Position numbers and translations under genes: made by a program
Origin: Agromyces cerinus subsp. cerinus
GTDB taxonomy: Bacteria > Actinomycetota > Actinomycetes > Actinomycetales > Microbacteriaceae
Direction of reading: 5' to 3'
DNA: 64,000 nt
NCBI RefSeq assembly: GCF_900142065.1
Contig: NZ_FSRJ01000002.1
Coordinates: forward strand, 620,001-684,000
Notes under the pieces: generated by a model
What the model was told of the DNA's origin: nothing
Seen by the model: only the letters and a program-made list of their open reading frames with translations
The model's database searches: none
Shown: positions 16,097-24,983 of the stretch, one piece after another
How the letters are laid out: each line of letters begins with the position of its first letter
Position numbering within the stretch: position 1 is the first letter of the stretch

Positions 16097-17863
16097 ATGC
16101 CCACGTTTTCCATCGGTGACACCGACTTCCTCCTCGACGGCTCGCCGTACCGCGTGCTCGCCGGTGCACTCCACTACTTCCGGGTGCACCCCGACCAGTG
16201 GCGTGATCGCATCCGCAAGGCCCGGCTCATGGGCCTGAATACCATCGAGACGTACGTGCCGTGGAACGAGCACTCCCCGACGCGCGGCGAGTTCCGCACC
16301 TCGGGCCAGCTCGACCTCGCACGTTTCCTCGACCTCGTTCACGCCGAGGGCATGCACGCGATCGTGCGCCCCGGCCCCTACATCTGCGCCGAGTGGCACG
16401 ACGGCGGCCTGCCCTCCTGGCTCATCGCCGACGACGCGATCGTGCTGCGCTCGCACGACGCCGCGTACCTCGACGCCGTGACCGAGTACCTCGATGCGGT
16501 CTACGCCATCGTGCAGCCGCGCCAGGTCCAGCACGACGGCCCCGTGATCCTCGTGCAGGTCGAGAACGAGTACGGCGCGTACGGCGCCGACAAGGACTAC
16601 CTCCGCCGGCTCACCGAGCTGACGCGCGAGCACGGCATCGACGTGCCGCTGACCACGGTCGACCAGCCGCTCGAGCAGATGCTCGAGCACGGCAGCCTCG
16701 ACGGCCTGCACCGCACCGGATCCTTCGGCTCTCGCGTCGGGGAGCGGCTCGCCACCCTGCGGCGCCATCAGCCGACCGGACCGCTCATGTGCTCCGAGTT
16801 CTGGTGCGGGTGGTTCGACAGCTGGGGCGAGATCCACCACACGACCTCGGCGGAGGAATCGGCCCGCGAGCTCGACGAGTTGCTCGCGGCCGGGGCATCC
16901 GTCAACGTCTACATGTTCCACGGCGGCACGAACTTCGCCTTCACCAACGGTGCGAACGACAAGGGCACCTACCGCGCGATCGCGACGTCGTACGACTACG
17001 ACGCCCCGCTCGCCGAAGACGGCACGCCGACCGAGAAGTACTGGCGGTTCCGCGAGGTCATCGCGAAGTACGGGCCCGTTCCCGACGAGGTGCCGGCCGA
17101 GCGAGCGGATGCCCCCGAGCTCGACGTGCTCCTCGACCGGAGCGCCGCGCTCTGGTCCGTGCCGATCGTCGCGTCGCGGCCCTTCGAGCACCTGCCGGTC
17201 GCGGCGGAGTTCGAGTCGACGCGAGGCTTCTCGTGCTATTCGACGCGCATCGAGCACGGCGGCCTCCTCGCGTTCGGCGAGGTTCGCGACCGTGCCCAGG
17301 TCTACTTCGACGGGGCACTGGTCGGCACGCTCGACCGCGAACTGCACGAGCGGGTGCTGCCGCTGCCGGACGGGGCACGTGGCGAGCTGACCGTGCTCGT
17401 CGAGAACCTCGGCGGGGTGAACTACGGACCCCGACTCGGCGAGGCCAAGGGGCTCATCGCACCCGCGACGCTCGACGGCGTGCCGCTCACCGGCTGGTCG
17501 GCCGGCTCGATCCTGCTCGACGACCTCGAGCCCGTTCGCGCGGTGCTCGACTCCGCGCCCGTCGCCGACTCCGCCCGCGGCGCGGCGCCCCTCTCGGGCC
17601 CGGTGTTCGCGAGCGGCACGTTCACGCTCGACGAGGCCGCCGACCTGCAGCTGTCGTTGCCCGGCTGGACCAAGGGCGTCGTGTGGGTGAACGGCGTGAA
17701 CCTCGGGCGGTACTGGAGCCGCGGGCCGCAGCGCACGATGTACGTGCCCGCGCCCGTCGTGCGCTCCGGCGAGAACGAGCTGGTGATCTTCGAGACCGTC
17801 GGTGCGGCATCGGCGGCCGTCCGCTTCGTCGCTCGTCCCGAGCTCGGCCAGACCGAGGCGTGA
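16097..17863 (+). CDS. Beta-galactosidase, glycoside hydrolase family 35
   Basis: A 588-residue cytoplasmic GH35 enzyme that releases terminal beta-galactose. The TIM barrel carries the family signatures LAGALHYFRV, PWNEHSP, GPYICAEW and GGLPSWL. The acid/base is E158 in VENEYG and the nucleophile E234 in CSEFWCGW. The C terminus has the beta-sandwich GVVWVNGVNLGRYWSRGPQ that closes most bacterial GH35 proteins. No signal peptide is present, so it acts on imported oligosaccharides. It lies last in the operon that begins at the ABC permeases. Confidence 0.95.
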   Translation: MPTFSIGDTDFLLDGSPYRVLAGALHYFRVHPDQWRDRIRKARLMGLNTIETYVPWNEHSPTRGEFRTSGQLDLARFLDLVHAEGMHAIVRPGPYICAEWHDGGLPSWLIADDAIVLRSHDAAYLDAVTEYLDAVYAIVQPRQVQHDGPVILVQVENEYGAYGADKDYLRRLTELTREHGIDVPLTTVDQPLEQMLEHGSLDGLHRTGSFGSRVGERLATLRRHQPTGPLMCSEFWCGWFDSWGEIHHTTSAEESARELDELLAAGASVNVYMFHGGTNFAFTNGANDKGTYRAIATSYDYDAPLAEDGTPTEKYWRFREVIAKYGPVPDEVPAERADAPELDVLLDRSAALWSVPIVASRPFEHLPVAAEFESTRGFSCYSTRIEHGGLLAFGEVRDRAQVYFDGALVGTLDRELHERVLPLPDGARGELTVLVENLGGVNYGPRLGEAKGLIAPATLDGVPLTGWSAGSILLDDLEPVRAVLDSAPVADSARGAAPLSGPVFASGTFTLDEAADLQLSLPGWTKGVVWVNGVNLGRYWSRGPQRTMYVPAPVVRSGENELVIFETVGAASAAVRFVARPELGQTEA

Positions 17864-17871
17864 CCGTGCTC

Positions 17872-17889
17872 ACGCGGCGTCGGCCGCGT
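17872..17889. terminator. Hairpin between convergent GH35 and lacI genes
   Basis: ACGCGGC (17872-17878) and GCCGCGT (17883-17889) form a 7-bp stem with a GTCG loop in the 53-base gap between the convergent genes. Short, without a U tract. Confidence 0.4.
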
Positions 17890-17916
17890 CGGCGGCTCGT
17901 GCCGGTGCTGCCCGTA

Positions 17917-18969
17917 TCAGGCGGGTCGCACCGGGCCGGTGCTGTCGCGCACGACGAGACGCGTCGTGATCAGGATCTTCTCCTTGGTGTTGGGCTCGCC
18001 GTCGATGAGCGAGAGCAGCAGGGTCGTGGCGTGACGACCGACCTGGTCGAAGTTCTGGTGCACGGTGGTGAGCGCGGGCCAGTAGACCTCGGCCTCTTCG
18101 GTGTCGTCGAAGCCGACCACGCTGATGTCGCCGGGCACGGTCCAGCCGCGTTCGTGGATCGCATGCATGACGCCGAGGGCCATCTGGTCGTTGCTGGCGA
18201 ACACCGCCGTCGGCGGGTTCTCGGCCGCGAAGAGCTCGCGCGCGAGCGCGAGTCCCGAGGCGGCACGCCAGTCGCCGACGAGCACGGGCCGTGCCGGCAG
18301 GTTCGCGTCGGCCATCGTCTGCCGGTAGGCGTCGGCGCGGCGGCGCGACGAGAACGAGTCGGCCGGCCCCGAGATGTGCACGATGTCTCGGTGCCCGAGG
18401 TCGAGCAGGTGCTGCAGGGCGATCTTCGCGCCCTGCTCCTGGTCGGTGTCGACGATCGTGTACGGCAGGTTCGCGTCGGAGTCGACGATCACGAGCGGGA
18501 GGCCTGCCGTGATGCCCAGCTCGTCGAGCGAGCCGACCTCGGAGGACATGACGAGGATGATGCCGTCGACGGCCTGCTCCTCGAGGCGGCCGAAGGCGCC
18601 GGCGACGTCGAGCTGCGTCGGGTCGATGACCGGCAGCAGCGTCGTCGTGTAGCCCGCGGCCTCGGATGCCTCGGCGACGGCGTTCAGCGTGCGTTCGTTG
18701 CCGAGCGTGGCGAGGTTGAAGGTGACGAAGCCGATGCTCCGGAACCGTCCCGACTTCAGGTTGCGCGCGGCGCTGTTCGGGCGGTACCCGAGGGCCTGCA
18801 TCGACGCGAGCACCTTGTCGCGCGTGGTGGGCCGGACGTTGGTCTGACCGTTCGCGACTCGCGAGACGGTCTGAGCCGAGACACCGGCATGCACGGCGAC
18901 GTCGTTGATCGACGCCCGTGCTCTGGGCTGCGATGCGTGGCCGGACAAACCGTTCGATGCGTACGTCAT
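17917..18969 (-). CDS. LacI family transcriptional regulator
   Basis: A 350-residue LacI/GalR repressor. The helix-turn-helix is at about residues 20-45 (INDVAVHAGVSAQTVSRV), followed by the hinge helix region YRPNSAARNLKSGR and a periplasmic-binding-protein-like sensor domain (SIGFVTFNLATLGN..., DQMALGVMHAI, SVVGFDDTEEA). It lies between GH35 and GH36 and is transcribed away from the latter. A copy of the regulon operator begins four bases before its start codon and overlaps a TAGTGT -10-like box, so it likely represses itself. The effector is probably galactose or a galactosyl-oligosaccharide. Confidence 0.92.
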   Translation of the reverse strand: MTYASNGLSGHASQPRARASINDVAVHAGVSAQTVSRVANGQTNVRPTTRDKVLASMQALGYRPNSAARNLKSGRFRSIGFVTFNLATLGNERTLNAVAEASEAAGYTTTLLPVIDPTQLDVAGAFGRLEEQAVDGIILVMSSEVGSLDELGITAGLPLVIVDSDANLPYTIVDTDQEQGAKIALQHLLDLGHRDIVHISGPADSFSSRRRADAYRQTMADANLPARPVLVGDWRAASGLALARELFAAENPPTAVFASNDQMALGVMHAIHERGWTVPGDISVVGFDDTEEAEVYWPALTTVHQNFDQVGRHATTLLLSLIDGEPNTKEKILITTRLVVRDSTGPVRPA

Positions 18970-18970
18970 G

Positions 18971-18985
18971 GTGACGTAAACACTA
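18971..18985. promoter_or_regulatory. LacI-type operator between lacI and GH36
   Basis: GTGACGTAAACACTA; read on the minus strand it is TAGTGTTTACGTCAC, sharing the TGTTTACGT core of the GH5 boxes. It touches the lacI start codon and lies about 35 bases before the GH36 start, so it can act on both divergent genes. Confidence 0.6.
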
Positions 18986-19019
18986 CCCCGAAGCCGTCTC
19001 CCTTGAAAGGAATCAATAC

Positions 19020-21227
19020 ATGACCGAGATCCCCGACTTCGGCCTGGTGATGCGTTCGGGCGGCGTCGCCCTCGTACTCGACCTCAGCGAGGGTGGTCTG
19101 CCCGCCGTCGTGCACTGGGGTGCCGACTGCGGCGCTCTCGACCAGCAGGGGTATTCGGCGCTGCTCGCGACCGGGGTGCTCCCGGTCGCCCCGAGCGAGG
19201 TCGACGTGCCGGTGCGCATCTCGATCCTCCCCGAGCACACCCGCGGCTGGATGGGACGCCCCGGGCTCAGCGGGTCGAGGGGCGGTGCCGCGTGGTCGCC
19301 GCTCTGGCGCGTCACGGGGGCCACGCTCGACGGCACCGTCGTCGCCGGGGCATCCGCTGCCGGCGTCGTGAACCACGGCGCCGGAACGCTCGTCGTCACC
19401 GCGGCCGATGACGACGCCCGACTGGCCGTCACCCTGACGGTCGAGCTCAGCCGGGCCGGCATCGTGCGCACGCGCGCCGAGGTGCAGAACCTCGGCGAGG
19501 AGGCCTACCAGGTCGACGAGCTCCTGCTCTGCCTGCCGACCCCGGCCATCGCGAGCGAGGTGCTCGACTTCGCCGGCCGCTGGGCGGGCGAGCGGGCGCC
19601 CCAGCGTCGCGCCATGGCGATCGGCGCCCACCGGCGCGAGGGGCGTCGCGGCCGCACCGGACTCGACGCGGCGATGATCCTCTCGGTCGGCACGCCGGGC
19701 TTCGGGTTCGCCCACGGCGAGGTGTGGGGCGTGCACACCGCATGGTCGGGCAACCACGTGCACCAGGTCGAGCGGGTGCTGAGCGGCGAGCAGCTGCTCG
19801 GCGGCGGCGAGCTCCTGCTGCCCGGCGAGGTGCGCCTCGCGCAGGGCGAGCGGTACGAGAGCCCCTGGGTCTACGGCATCTACGGCGCGGGCCTCGACGA
19901 CTCGGCCAAGCGCATGCACCGCCATCTCCGTGCCCGTCCGCAGCACCCCGGCTCGGTCCGGCCGGTCACGCTCAACGTCTGGGAGGCCGTGTACTTCGAC
20001 CATGACGTCGACACGCTCCTCGAGCTCGCCGATCGCGCGGCCGAGATCGGCATCGAGCGGTTCGTGCTCGACGACGGATGGTTCGGCGGACGTCGCAACG
20101 ATCGTGCGGGCCTCGGCGACTGGACCGTCTCGGGCGAGGTGTGGCCCGACGGGCTGCATCCGCTCGTCGACCGCGTCCGCGGCCTCGGCATGCAGTTCGG
20201 CCTCTGGTTCGAGCCCGAGATGGTGAACATCGACTCCGACCTGGCCCGCGCTCACCCCGAGTGGATCATGGCGACGGGCGACCGCCTGCCGGTGGAGTCA
20301 CGGCACCAGCAGGTGCTGAACCTCGGCATTCCCGAGGCGTACGCTCACGTGCGCGACGCGATGTGCGCGATCCTCGACGAGTACGACATCGGGTACATCA
20401 AGTGGGACCACAACCGCGACCTCGTCGACGCCGGCACGCAGCCGTTCGGTCGGGCCGGCGTGCACGAGCAGACGCTCGCGTTCTACCGGCTCGTCGACGA
20501 GCTGAAGGCGCGCTACCCCGAGCTCGAGATCGAGTCGTGCTCGTCGGGTGGCGGGCGCGTCGACCTCGGCGCCCTCGACCGCACCGACCGGGTCTGGGTC
20601 TCCGACAACAACGACCCCATCGACCGCCAGCAGTCGAACCGATGGACGACCCAGCTGGTGCCGCCCGAACTCATGGGCAACCACATCGCCTCCGGCGCCT
20701 CGCACACGACGAACCGACTCCACGCGCTCTCGTTCCGCGCCGTCACGGCGTTGTTCGGGCACCTCGGAGTGGAGTGGGACCTGCGCCACGCGGGGGAGGC
20801 CGAACTCGCCGAGCTCGAGGGATGGATCCGGCTGCACAAGGCGAACCGCGAGCTGCTCCACGGCGGCGAGCTCGTGCGCCTCGACCACCCCGACGCCTCG
20901 CTCTCGCTCAACGGCATCGTCGCGGCGGACGGCTCGGCCGGCCTGTTCGCGTATGTGTCGCTCGCGCGGGCGTCGGTGGCGAGCCCCGGACGCATCCGCC
21001 TGCCCGGACTGCTGCCGACGGCGACGTACCGGGTCGAACCCGCCCTCGTCGGCGGGCTGCCGCACGGGGCTGACGCGGCGCCATGGTGGGAGCTCGGGCC
21101 GCTCGAGCTCACGGGAGTGGCGCTCGACTCGATCGGCGTCGTGATGCCGAGACTCCGCCCCGAGCAGGCGGTGCTGCTGCGAGCGGTGCGCATCGACGAC
21201 GACGATTCCCGCGGTCTCATCGCGTGA
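19020..21227 (+). CDS. Alpha-galactosidase, glycoside hydrolase family 36
   Basis: A 735-residue GH36 enzyme that removes alpha-1,6-galactose from raffinose-type sugars or galactomannan side chains. An N-terminal beta-supersandwich (to about residue 320) precedes the TIM barrel with VLDDGWFGGRR. The nucleophile is D463 in IKWDHNRD and the acid/base D529 in SDNNDPIDR; ESCSSGGGRVD lies between. There is no signal peptide, so it acts inside the cell. The ATG follows AAAGGAATC. Expression is probably controlled by the lacI-side operator. Confidence 0.95.
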   Translation: MTEIPDFGLVMRSGGVALVLDLSEGGLPAVVHWGADCGALDQQGYSALLATGVLPVAPSEVDVPVRISILPEHTRGWMGRPGLSGSRGGAAWSPLWRVTGATLDGTVVAGASAAGVVNHGAGTLVVTAADDDARLAVTLTVELSRAGIVRTRAEVQNLGEEAYQVDELLLCLPTPAIASEVLDFAGRWAGERAPQRRAMAIGAHRREGRRGRTGLDAAMILSVGTPGFGFAHGEVWGVHTAWSGNHVHQVERVLSGEQLLGGGELLLPGEVRLAQGERYESPWVYGIYGAGLDDSAKRMHRHLRARPQHPGSVRPVTLNVWEAVYFDHDVDTLLELADRAAEIGIERFVLDDGWFGGRRNDRAGLGDWTVSGEVWPDGLHPLVDRVRGLGMQFGLWFEPEMVNIDSDLARAHPEWIMATGDRLPVESRHQQVLNLGIPEAYAHVRDAMCAILDEYDIGYIKWDHNRDLVDAGTQPFGRAGVHEQTLAFYRLVDELKARYPELEIESCSSGGGRVDLGALDRTDRVWVSDNNDPIDRQQSNRWTTQLVPPELMGNHIASGASHTTNRLHALSFRAVTALFGHLGVEWDLRHAGEAELAELEGWIRLHKANRELLHGGELVRLDHPDASLSLNGIVAADGSAGLFAYVSLARASVASPGRIRLPGLLPTATYRVEPALVGGLPHGADAAPWWELGPLELTGVALDSIGVVMPRLRPEQAVLLRAVRIDDDDSRGLIA

Positions 21228-22069
21228 GCGCAGCCGTCCTCGTCGCCGTGCTCGGCGCCGCGCTGCTGCACGGCACCTGGAACGCCATCGCGAAGGCGAT
21301 CCCCGCCCGGCTCGTCTCCTCGGCGCTGATCGGGCTGGTCTACCTGGTGGTGGGGGCGATCGGATGCCTCGTCTTCCCGCTCCCGCCCCAGGAGGTGTGG
21401 CCGTACCTGCTGATCTCCGCCGCCGTGCAGACGCTCTACCTCGTGCTGCTCACGGCGGCGTATGCGAAGGGCGAGTTCGGCCGCACGTACCCGCTGACCC
21501 GTGGAATCGCCGTGCTCGGCATCACGCTGATCTCGACGACCTTCCTCGGCGAGGTGATGACGCCGGCCCAGATCGCCGGAGTCGCCGTCGTCGCGATCGC
21601 GCTCTTCGCGCTGTCGTGGTCGCCGAAGGGTCGAGGCGGCCCTGCCGGAACGCTCATGGCCGTCGCCGTCGGCGTCACGATCACCGCCTACTCGGTCATC
21701 GACGGCATCGGCGTGCGACTGTCGGGGGAGCCGTTCGGCTATGCGTCGTGGCTGTTCCTCATCCAGGGCATCACGATCCCGCTGGTCTGCTTCCTGCTGG
21801 CGCGCGACCGCCGCGAGATGCTGCTCGGCATGCGCGAGCACGCACCGATGGGCGCGCTCGGCGGCATCCTCTCGCTCGCCGCCTACACGATCGTCGTCTG
21901 GGCGCAGTCGCTCGCGCCACTCGCGGTGGTCTCCGCGCTGCGCGAGACCGGCGTGCTCGCGGCCGGGGTGATCGGCTACTTCGTCTTCCGCGAGCCGTTC
22001 AGCAGGTGGCGGCTCACGGCGACGGTGGTCGCGGTCTCGGGGATCGTCGCGATCCGGCTCGGCGGGTGA
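21224..22069 (+). CDS. EamA / DMT family transporter
   Basis: A 281-residue membrane protein with ten hydrophobic segments in two EamA repeats (about residues 5-130 and 145-280), typical of drug/metabolite transporters. The GTG start overlaps the GH36 stop in a GTGA junction, so it is translationally coupled to alpha-galactosidase and likely in the same regulon. This suggests export or uptake of a sugar-related metabolite, but DMT substrates cannot be read from sequence. Confidence 0.85.
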   Translation: MSAAVLVAVLGAALLHGTWNAIAKAIPARLVSSALIGLVYLVVGAIGCLVFPLPPQEVWPYLLISAAVQTLYLVLLTAAYAKGEFGRTYPLTRGIAVLGITLISTTFLGEVMTPAQIAGVAVVAIALFALSWSPKGRGGPAGTLMAVAVGVTITAYSVIDGIGVRLSGEPFGYASWLFLIQGITIPLVCFLLARDRREMLLGMREHAPMGALGGILSLAAYTIVVWAQSLAPLAVVSALRETGVLAAGVIGYFVFREPFSRWRLTATVVAVSGIVAIRLGG

Positions 22070-22073
22070 TCGC

Positions 22074-22079
22074 TAGGCT
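22074..22079 (+). promoter_or_regulatory. -10 box of a leaderless promoter
   Basis: TAGGCT ends six bases before the ATG at 22086. The same spacing recurs at many other starts in this window. Confidence 0.55.
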
Positions 22080-22085
22080 GACCGG

Positions 22086-22748
22086 ATGACTCAGGGCCGC
22101 CGGTTCCCGACCGCAACCGATGCAGTCGGGCTGGCCAGGATCGTCGGGGGCGTGCTCTGCATCACCGTGCTCGGCTACGCCTACGGTCTGCGCATCGAGG
22201 TCGGCGACGGCAGCCCGCTCGACTTCTTCGGATACTTCACCAACCAGACGAGCCTGTTCACGAGCGTCGTGCTGATCGGCTCGGGCGCGCTCGCCGTGCT
22301 CGGGCGACGTGTGCCGGCATGGCTGTCGACCGTTCGCGGGATCGCGACCGCGTGCCTCGTCGTCGTCGCGGTCGTCTACAACGTGCTCGTTCCGGGCACG
22401 GGGTCGGCGCCGCCCTGGGTGAGCGCTGTTCTCCACATCGTGTTCCCGCTCGTCGTCGTGCTCGACTGGCTGCTCGTCGGAGATCGACCGCCTCTTCCCT
22501 GGCGCCAGCTCTGGCTCGTGCTCCCGTATCCGATCGCGTGGCTGGGGGTCGTCCTCGTTCGGGGCATCACCGACGGATGGGTTCCGTACGGCTTCCTGCT
22601 CCCCGAACGAGGACCCCTCTCGCTTGCCCTGCACGTCGTGGGGCTGCTCGGAGCGATGCTCGCTGCCGGCGCGCTCGTGTGGGCCGGCAGCCGTCTGAGC
22701 GTCGGCCCGCTCGCGCTCGCCTCACGAGTCCCCGAGCGCGCCGGCTGA
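22086..22748 (+). CDS. Pr6Pr family membrane protein
   Basis: A 220-residue protein with six TM helices matching the Pr6Pr (FAR-17a/AIG1-like) family: FFGYFTNQTSLFTSVVLIGSG in the first half and VFPLVVVLDWLLVGDR plus the YPIAW segment in the second. The family's bacterial role is unknown. The start is supported by TAGGCT six bases upstream, with no ribosome site between, indicating a leaderless message separate from the GH36 operon. Confidence 0.85.
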   Translation: MTQGRRFPTATDAVGLARIVGGVLCITVLGYAYGLRIEVGDGSPLDFFGYFTNQTSLFTSVVLIGSGALAVLGRRVPAWLSTVRGIATACLVVVAVVYNVLVPGTGSAPPWVSAVLHIVFPLVVVLDWLLVGDRPPLPWRQLWLVLPYPIAWLGVVLVRGITDGWVPYGFLLPERGPLSLALHVVGLLGAMLAAGALVWAGSRLSVGPLALASRVPERAG

Positions 22749-22836
22749 GGGCGTCAGCTCGCCGACTCGAGCGCCGCCCAGGCGAGCTGGGCGAGCGCAG
22801 CGGCTGCTGCGGCGTACGCGAGCGGACGTCGCTGAG

Positions 22837-22998
22837 TTATCGCTTGCCGTTGTCGATCCAGCGCGTGTGTGCGCGGAGCCCGTGGAAGACTCCCTGGCGG
22901 ATCACGATGTACAGCAGCAGCAGGCTGACGACGAGTCCAAGCGCGGCTGCAGCCCAGCCGGCGATGGAGGCGAGGATGAGCTGTTGGCTGATGTCCAT
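22837..22998 (-). CDS. Small single-pass membrane protein (53 aa)
   Basis: A 53-codon frame, MDISQQLILASIAGW then a strongly hydrophobic helix (ALGLVVSLLLLYIVI) and a basic tail ending RWIDNGKR. Third positions are almost all G or C, as in true genes here. TACGGT lies seven bases before the ATG on the minus strand, fitting the leaderless pattern. I do not recognise a family. It is the last chromosomal gene before the tRNA-Phe fragment that marks the left end of the integrated element. Bases 22749-22836 next to it hold nothing I can name. Confidence 0.6.
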   Translation of the reverse strand: MDISQQLILASIAGWAAAALGLVVSLLLLYIVIRQGVFHGLRAHTRWIDNGKR

Positions 22999-23033
22999 GT
23001 CCGTAACCGTATTGCGGCTGGAGGGGAAGTGAC

Positions 23034-23061
23034 GAAAGCCCCCGGCGAACCGGGGGCTTTC
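23034..23061. terminator. Hairpin terminator outside attL (original tRNA-Phe terminator)
   Basis: GAAAGCCCCCGG (23034-23045), loop CGAA, CCGGGGGCTTTC (23050-23061): a 12-bp perfect stem. It lies just beyond the displaced 3' end of tRNA-Phe, where the terminator of the uninterrupted tRNA operon would have been. Confidence 0.75.
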
Positions 23062-23069
23062 TCAATCGA

Positions 23070-23115
23070 TGGTGGCTCCGACGGGCGTCGATCCCGTGAC
23101 CTCACGATTTTCAGT
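23070..23115. repeat. attL: 46-bp tRNA-Phe 3' fragment
   Basis: Identical over 46 bp to 37685-37730. It starts at the CCA end of tRNA-Phe (minus-strand sense) and ends in the anticodon loop. The flanking bases differ beyond it, so it is a fragment and not a functional tRNA. Confidence 0.9.
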
Positions 23116-23215
23116 GAGCCTGGGCGGTTTTCGCTCAATTCTTATGGTCGCGATATCGCGCTGATCAGGGGTTCTACAAAACAGTCACAGTTGGTTTCAG
23201 ATGGTTTTCGCGCAT

Positions 23216-23238
23216 TTAATGGCACATTAATGGCACAA
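23216..23238. repeat. Integrase arm-type site, left (tandem TTAATGGCACA)
   Basis: Two tandem TTAATGGCACA units, the second ending in A A, about 100 bp inside attL. The same 23 bases occur at 37595-37617 inside attR. Paired tandem sites on both sides of the core are the arrangement expected for arm binding by a tyrosine integrase. Confidence 0.65.
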
Positions 23239-23327
23239 GATCTCGCTTCCGAGGCCCTCCATGTGCCTAAACGGGCGCGACATTGAGGCGCATGGCCCAC
23301 GTGATCGTGGTCGCCAAACACCAGGCC

Positions 23328-24095
23328 TCATCGGACCCGAGGCAATCCTCGCCGCCGGTTGATGTCCTTCGCCGTCGCTAGAAGGTCGGCCTCGTTCGTG
23401 TCGTACAGACGTCGTAACGCAAGTTCGAGAAACTTCGCACCTGTCACCACATCATCTATGGACAGCCCACTCTCATGGGTTCCAGTGTTCCCGATCCACT
23501 TCACGGCCTCGAGCGCGTGAACTACTTCCGGGTGGGTGCTAGCGAAGATGTCCAATCGCTCCTGGGCTGAAAGTCGCTTTCGCTTTCGTTTGGCGGTGAT
23601 GAACGTTCGCTTCACACCGCGCGCGGTGAGCAACTCCTCGACGGCCAGTCGAAGCTGGGTAGCCGCCAAGTCCGGACTCGTCCAGAGCACTGAGGACGCC
23701 ATTGCGATGGCTTCGACCACCTTTGTTGGTGTGCGTTGTGGCGTGAGCAGCAGCTGCGGAGCGGGGCTGATGTGACGCAGCGCGAAGAAATCCGTGAGAC
23801 GTTCGCGTTCTTGAACGTCGTCGAAGGACCATAAGTACGCCCAGTCGCCAGCAATAGCCGCCTCGCGTTTGCAGCCGTGATTGTCGCATTCGAGCACACC
23901 GGTGAAGCTTCCGCCGAGCTCGTCGGGGCCGTCCAAGTGGCGCCTGACCAACTCGATGTGAGCGCGCGATCTCGCGTCCGGGTATTGGGTCGTCGACTTG
24001 AGCGCTAACGTGCCTTCAAGGCATTCCGGGCACAGCACTCGAGGCCAGGTGTCTTCGTTTAGCCAGCCCGACAAGGCTCCGAGCGGTTTCGCCAT
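23328..24095 (-). CDS. DUF4145 domain protein with zinc-binding N terminus
   Basis: A 255-residue cytoplasmic protein. The N terminus has two Cys pairs, CPEC (about 22-25) and CDNHGC (about 69-75), likely one zinc site. The C-terminal helical part ends in KWIGNTGTHE, the conserved signature of DUF4145. This family is related to HEPN domains and often stands beside or within restriction and other defence proteins; here the HEPN arginine is replaced by Gly (GNxxxH), so RNase activity is doubtful. TAACTT lies six bases before the ATG on the minus strand, a leaderless start. The 24096-24313 gap behind it holds only promoter sequence. Confidence 0.7.
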   Translation of the reverse strand: MAKPLGALSGWLNEDTWPRVLCPECLEGTLALKSTTQYPDARSRAHIELVRRHLDGPDELGGSFTGVLECDNHGCKREAAIAGDWAYLWSFDDVQERERLTDFFALRHISPAPQLLLTPQRTPTKVVEAIAMASSVLWTSPDLAATQLRLAVEELLTARGVKRTFITAKRKRKRLSAQERLDIFASTHPEVVHALEAVKWIGNTGTHESGLSIDDVVTGAKFLELALRRLYDTNEADLLATAKDINRRRGLPRVR

Positions 24096-24313
24096 GCTCC
24101 GAAGTTACCGTTGCCGGGTGATGCTTACAGACGAGAGAGTGCCCGTGCCGTCGGTCGACTTGTCACGTCACACTGCCTTCTCGTGCTGTCGTCGGTCGAG
24201 AAGAGGCGGTCGAGTGCAACGCGTGACTGCGCATGCGAGATCGGAGCCCGTCCACATTGCGGTATGGATGCGTTGTGCGACGGTACAACGCGGGCGATCA
24301 GTACGCTGATGCG

Positions 24314-24835
24314 GTGACCGTTAGTAACGAGCCGCCCGGCAAGTCGAGTGCTTGGAACTGGCCAGCTGAGTGGGCCGTGGAGCGGGCCTTTTGGCGCGAG
24401 GTTGCAGCGCGCACCATCGCGGGCGTACTGACAATCCTTATCGTCGGCGTGCCCGCGCTCATCTGGGCCGCACTCTCCGGGGTCCTAACCTGGGACATGG
24501 TGGCCCCGGCCCTCATCGGATTTGGGCTGTTTCTCGTCGTTCTGATCGTTTACGTGACCCTTCTCCTAGTCATTCGTGCGGTCGCTCGAAGCAAGGGCCG
24601 GAAGACGCTGCGCGCAGAAGGCGGCTCAGAGTACAAGGACGTGTCAACTCGGGATCTGGACACGATTCTTGTTTCGTTCGCCGGTGGCGAGCCGATCCCA
24701 GTCCCATACTTCGTCAATGAGAAGGCGAAAGAGAGCCTTCGCCAGATTGATCGGTTCCAGCACGCGTTTAGCATCGTTGCAGCCGTTGTCGCGCTCGCCG
24801 GCGCGGTGGTTGGTGTCTTCTTCGCGCTTCTCTAG
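24314..24835 (+). CDS. Element-borne membrane protein, three TM segments
   Basis: A 173-residue protein of no family I recognise. Two hydrophobic helices lie near the N terminus (IAGVLTILIVGVPALIWAAL and ALIGFGLFLVVLIVYVTLLL), a soluble part of about 70 residues follows (KDVSTRDLDTILVSFAGGEPIP...), and a last helix ends the protein (IVAAVVALAGAVVGVFFALL). The GTG start is chosen because TACGCT lies exactly six bases before it, as in other leaderless genes here. It precedes the HEPN membrane gene on the same strand by 148 bases and may belong with it. Confidence 0.55.
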   Translation: MTVSNEPPGKSSAWNWPAEWAVERAFWREVAARTIAGVLTILIVGVPALIWAALSGVLTWDMVAPALIGFGLFLVVLIVYVTLLLVIRAVARSKGRKTLRAEGGSEYKDVSTRDLDTILVSFAGGEPIPVPYFVNEKAKESLRQIDRFQHAFSIVAAVVALAGAVVGVFFALL

Positions 24836-24983
24836 TTCGGGAGGCAGCAGCCCCGCTATCGATGATGATTTCGTTTAGCGGAGCCTCGGGGTTCCATGAT
24901 GTCGCTCTCCGCAGACGACAGTCGCGGCTCCTCGCGGAATGTCATGGTTGCGAAGGCCCCGGTGGGTTGGCCAAGATTGCGCA

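Noticed and set aside
22754..22836. Alanine-rich reading frame next to the 53-residue membrane gene
   Set aside because: No start codon with a ribosome site or -10 box; most of the longer frame only shadows the neighbouring gene.
23070..23145. A second tRNA-Phe gene at the left end of the element
   Set aside because: Only the 3' half is present; after the anticodon loop the sequence diverges and cannot form the other arms.
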